A DNA stretch of 8,065 bases. Origin: Candidatus Geothermarchaeota archaeon (lineage in GTDB: Archaea > Thermoproteota > Nitrososphaeria > Geothermarchaeales > JAUWBL01). The notes beneath the pieces were generated by a model. The model was not told the origin of the DNA. It worked only from the letters and a program-made list of their open reading frames with translations, and made no database searches. The stretch lies in NCBI GenBank assembly GCA_030601715.1, contig JAUWBL010000039.1, positions 1 to 8,065 on the forward strand, read 5' to 3'. The translations under genes were made by a program, and so were the position numbers. The stretch's first letter is position 1, and each line of letters opens with the position of its first letter. Of the stretch, positions 6,536 to 8,065 are shown piece after piece.

Positions 6536-7930
6536 CTAGAAGGCTCCGAAGGTCTGGATTATGTCCACAAAGTAGAACGGGAAGAGGCCCACGAAGAGAA
6601 CGGCAACTAAGGAGGCAACGGTCTGGACGACATACGGTGTGGTCGGAATGCACTCCACCTCCGACCGATATTCCGGATTGAAGACTCTATACATCAACCA
6701 CATGAAGTAGGCCGCGGAGACAGCGACAGCAAAGACAGCTACCGCAGCGATTTGGGGGAAGGCGTGGAAGGCACCCGTGAAAATCATCCATTCGCCGATG
6801 AATCCGGAGGTCGGCGGCAGTCCCATCAAAGTGAGGGCGCCCACGGTCAGGCCCATGGAGGGCCTGAACTCCTTCATCGCGGAGCCCATCAGCTTGTTGA
6901 TCCCGATGTGACCTGTTGAATATTGGCTAGAATAAGAGAATAACAGAGACTTCCCGACGCTGTGGCTAAACGTGTGGATAACTGCCCCGATCAGACCGAT
7001 CTGAGTTCCTGATGCGACCCCTAGGAAAATGTATCCCATCTGGCTGATGCTGCTGTAAGCCAGAAATCTCTTGAGGTCCGACTGCGCCATCGCGAGTAGT
7101 CCTCCGTAAAACATGGAAACTGTAGAGGCTGCGGCAACAGCGAGGAACACCTGTTCACTGACGGGGATCAGTTGGGCGTACCGGATGATCCCAAAAGCCC
7201 CAGCATTCAGAATAGCCCCGGCCAGGAAAGCGGTTATGGGCGCCGGGCTTTCTGCGTGGTAGTCGGGGAGCCATAGACTGAGGGGAAACACAGCTGCCTT
7301 GAACACGAAGCTGAAGAACACGAGGATCGTTGCTATCGTGAGTAGCTCTGTACTCATCAGCCCTGCTCTGGTCAGCTCATATATATCGGGGAAGTATGTC
7401 GTTCCCAGCTCTGTGAAGAAGATGGCTATCGCAACTAGGAGCGTCATCGAACCTATGTTGTTCAGCACGAAGTAACGAAGACTCGGCACTCGCGCGGATC
7501 CCCCGTGGAGAAATGGAAGGAAAAAGCTAGCGAGAAGAACGATTTCGAAGAAAATGAAGAAGCTTATGAAGTCGAAGGAGTAGTAGAGCCCGATGAGGCT
7601 GCCTATCATCAAGAGAGCGAGGCCGTTGTCTAGGGCCGAGTCCAGGACTCGACGGTGCCAGACCCCTATCTGCACCAAGATCAGCACGAGATACGTGCCA
7701 AGGGCGATGATGTACGAGACGCCGTCCACTCGGAGAGCCAGCCTCATGCCCAAGAAATCTATCCAGGGATAGATCTCGGTAGGCCACCTGACGAACAAGG
7801 CCAGGCTTGAGAGCAACAGTGAGACCACCCCTAGGACGATGGAGGCTGGTCTATACCCCCTTCTCCCGCCTAGTGGGACAAGGATTAAGCCACCGCCGAC
7901 GAGCGTCAGGATAGAGAGAAGGACCAACAA
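6536..7930 (-). CDS. Antiporter-like proton-pumping subunit A (NuoM/MrpD family), first extra copy
   Basis: 464-residue polytopic membrane protein of the NuoL/M/N-MrpA/D family, probably 14 helices, with the antiporter core at about residues 115-395. By family knowledge it would move protons (or Na+) through two half-channels as part of the complex I membrane arm. Visible landmarks are Y-P-W-I (54-57), V-D-G-V-S (68-72), TM5 Glu129, TM7 Lys211, W-L-P-D (220-223), loop Lys287 before A-Y-S-S-I-S-Q, His319 and His323, Lys327 and TM12 Glu380. The TM12 glutamate and the W-L-P-D-Y-H motif place it with NuoM/MrpD rather than NuoL or NuoN. Two conserved residues are changed. The TM8 lysine is Asn242, and the histidine of P-x-H-x-W is Ser218 (P-L-S-L-W). 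It starts with TTG at 7930, behind a good Shine-Dalgarno sequence 7 bases after nuoK, and stops 1 base before subunit B. The position after a nuoK-type gene mirrors the mrpC-mrpD order, so MrpD-like is an alternative name. Confidence 0.87.
   Translation of the reverse strand: MLVLLSILTLVGGGLILVPLGGRRGYRPASIVLGVVSLLLSSLALFVRWPTEIYPWIDFLGMRLALRVDGVSYIIALGTYLVLILVQIGVWHRRVLDSALDNGLALLMIGSLIGLYYSFDFISFFIFFEIVLLASFFLPFLHGGSARVPSLRYFVLNNIGSMTLLVAIAIFFTELGTTYFPDIYELTRAGLMSTELLTIATILVFFSFVFKAAVFPLSLWLPDYHAESPAPITAFLAGAILNAGAFGIIRYAQLIPVSEQVFLAVAAASTVSMFYGGLLAMAQSDLKRFLAYSSISQMGYIFLGVASGTQIGLIGAVIHTFSHSVGKSLLFSYSSQYSTGHIGINKLMGSAMKEFRPSMGLTVGALTLMGLPPTSGFIGEWMIFTGAFHAFPQIAAVAVFAVAVSAAYFMWLMYRVFNPEYRSEVECIPTTPYVVQTVASLVAVLFVGLFPFYFVDIIQTFGAF
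6544..6547 (-). promoter_or_regulatory. Shine-Dalgarno sequence for subunit B
   Basis: GGAG on the minus strand lies 9 bases before the ATG at 6534, inside the last codons of subunit A. It supports this ATG as the start. The stop of A and the start of B read TAG-C-ATG, with a single intervening base. Confidence 0.55.
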
Positions 7931-7937
7931 CCAGGTT

Positions 7938-7945
7938 TCACCCTC
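7938..7945 (-). promoter_or_regulatory. Shine-Dalgarno sequence for subunit A, overlapping the nuoK stop
   Basis: On the minus strand GAGGGTGA contains GGTGA, complementary to the 16S rRNA 3' tail. It ends 7 bases before a TTG codon at 7930. This supports the TTG start, since no ATG lies at the beginning of the reading frame. A second TTG follows immediately at 7927 and cannot be excluded. The site includes the nuoK TGA, suggesting translational coupling. Confidence 0.6.
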
Positions 7946-8065
7946 TTAGGGTGCTGAGCTCGGTCAGATCTATGGTCCCCAGCTCTCTGCTCGCGGCGTA
8001 GATCAGGGCTATCCCGACGATGAGCTCAAGTGTTCCTATGACAGTGGAGAATATGCCGATCGTCT
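7938..8065 (-). CDS. nuoK: NADH-quinone oxidoreductase (complex I) subunit K, C-terminal end (partial)
   Basis: Only the last 41 codons are in the window; the start lies beyond the right edge. NuoK is a three-helix membrane subunit linking the quinone-proximal part of the membrane arm to the antiporter-like subunits. The fragment reads as the third transmembrane helix followed by a short polar tail ending in S-T-L-R-G, close to the S-E-M-R-G tail of E. coli NuoK as I recall it. A glutamate in the helix (codon at 8027-8025) is followed by exactly 28 residues to the stop, the same distance as from Glu72 to the end of the 100-residue E. coli protein, so the key TM3 glutamate appears conserved. 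MrpC of Mrp antiporters is homologous and is the main alternative, but the tail and the L/M/N genes downstream favour NuoK. The TGA stop lies within the Shine-Dalgarno sequence of the next gene. Confidence 0.88.
   Translation of the reverse strand, partial: TIGIFSTVIGTLELIVGIALIYAASRELGTIDLTELSTLRG

Noticed and set aside
1..8065. CRISPR array, tRNA, rRNA, insertion sequence
   Set aside because: No regularly spaced repeats, no tRNA-like cloverleaf arms and no transposase were seen. The window is almost wholly occupied by the complex I genes.

Overview
The window is the distal, membrane-arm half of a respiratory complex I (Nuo/Fpo-type NDH-1) operon, read entirely on the minus strand from right to left. 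It holds the last 41 codons of nuoK and then five complete, consecutive genes for antiporter-like (MrpA/MrpD-family) proton-pumping subunits: two NuoM-like genes, nuoL, a canonical nuoM and nuoN. The genes are separated by 7, 1 or 9 bases or overlap by 4 (GTGA), so this is one tightly coupled transcription unit. The earlier genes expected in such an operon (peripheral arm, nuoH, nuoJ, most of nuoK) would lie beyond the right edge. The electron-input module is therefore not visible, and the donor (NADH, F420H2 or ferredoxin) cannot be told from here.

The organism is most likely an archaeon, though this is an inference. Start regions carry GGTGA/GGTGAT Shine-Dalgarno sequences, TTG and GTG starts are used, arginine is often AGA/AGG, and a TTTATA-type TATA-like box lies after the operon. 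No single one of these excludes a bacterium. GC content looks to be in the mid-50s by eye, falling in the short non-coding stretch at the left end.

Layout: 8065-7938 nuoK 3' end; 7930-6536 NuoM/MrpD-like subunit A; 6534-5026 NuoM/MrpD-like subunit B; 5016-3043 nuoL; 3046-1568 nuoM; 1571-162 nuoN; 161-1 AT-richer flank with no secure gene.

Canonical complex I has three antiporter-like subunits (L, M, N) and the described '2M' variants have four. Here there are five in a row. NuoL's C-terminal lateral-helix segment is about 56 residues longer than that of E. coli NuoL, and the extra length carries a degenerate internal repeat. This fits a lateral helix lengthened to brace two additional pump modules. 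Two subunits also have altered proton-path residues. NuoN has the TM5 Glu / TM7 Lys pair reversed to Lys / Glu. Subunit A has lost the TM8 Lys (Asn) and the His of the P-x-H-x-W-L-P-D motif (Ser). Together these suggest an undescribed or little-described five-pump complex I with non-uniform pump modules. All of this is read from sequence; no structure or search was available.
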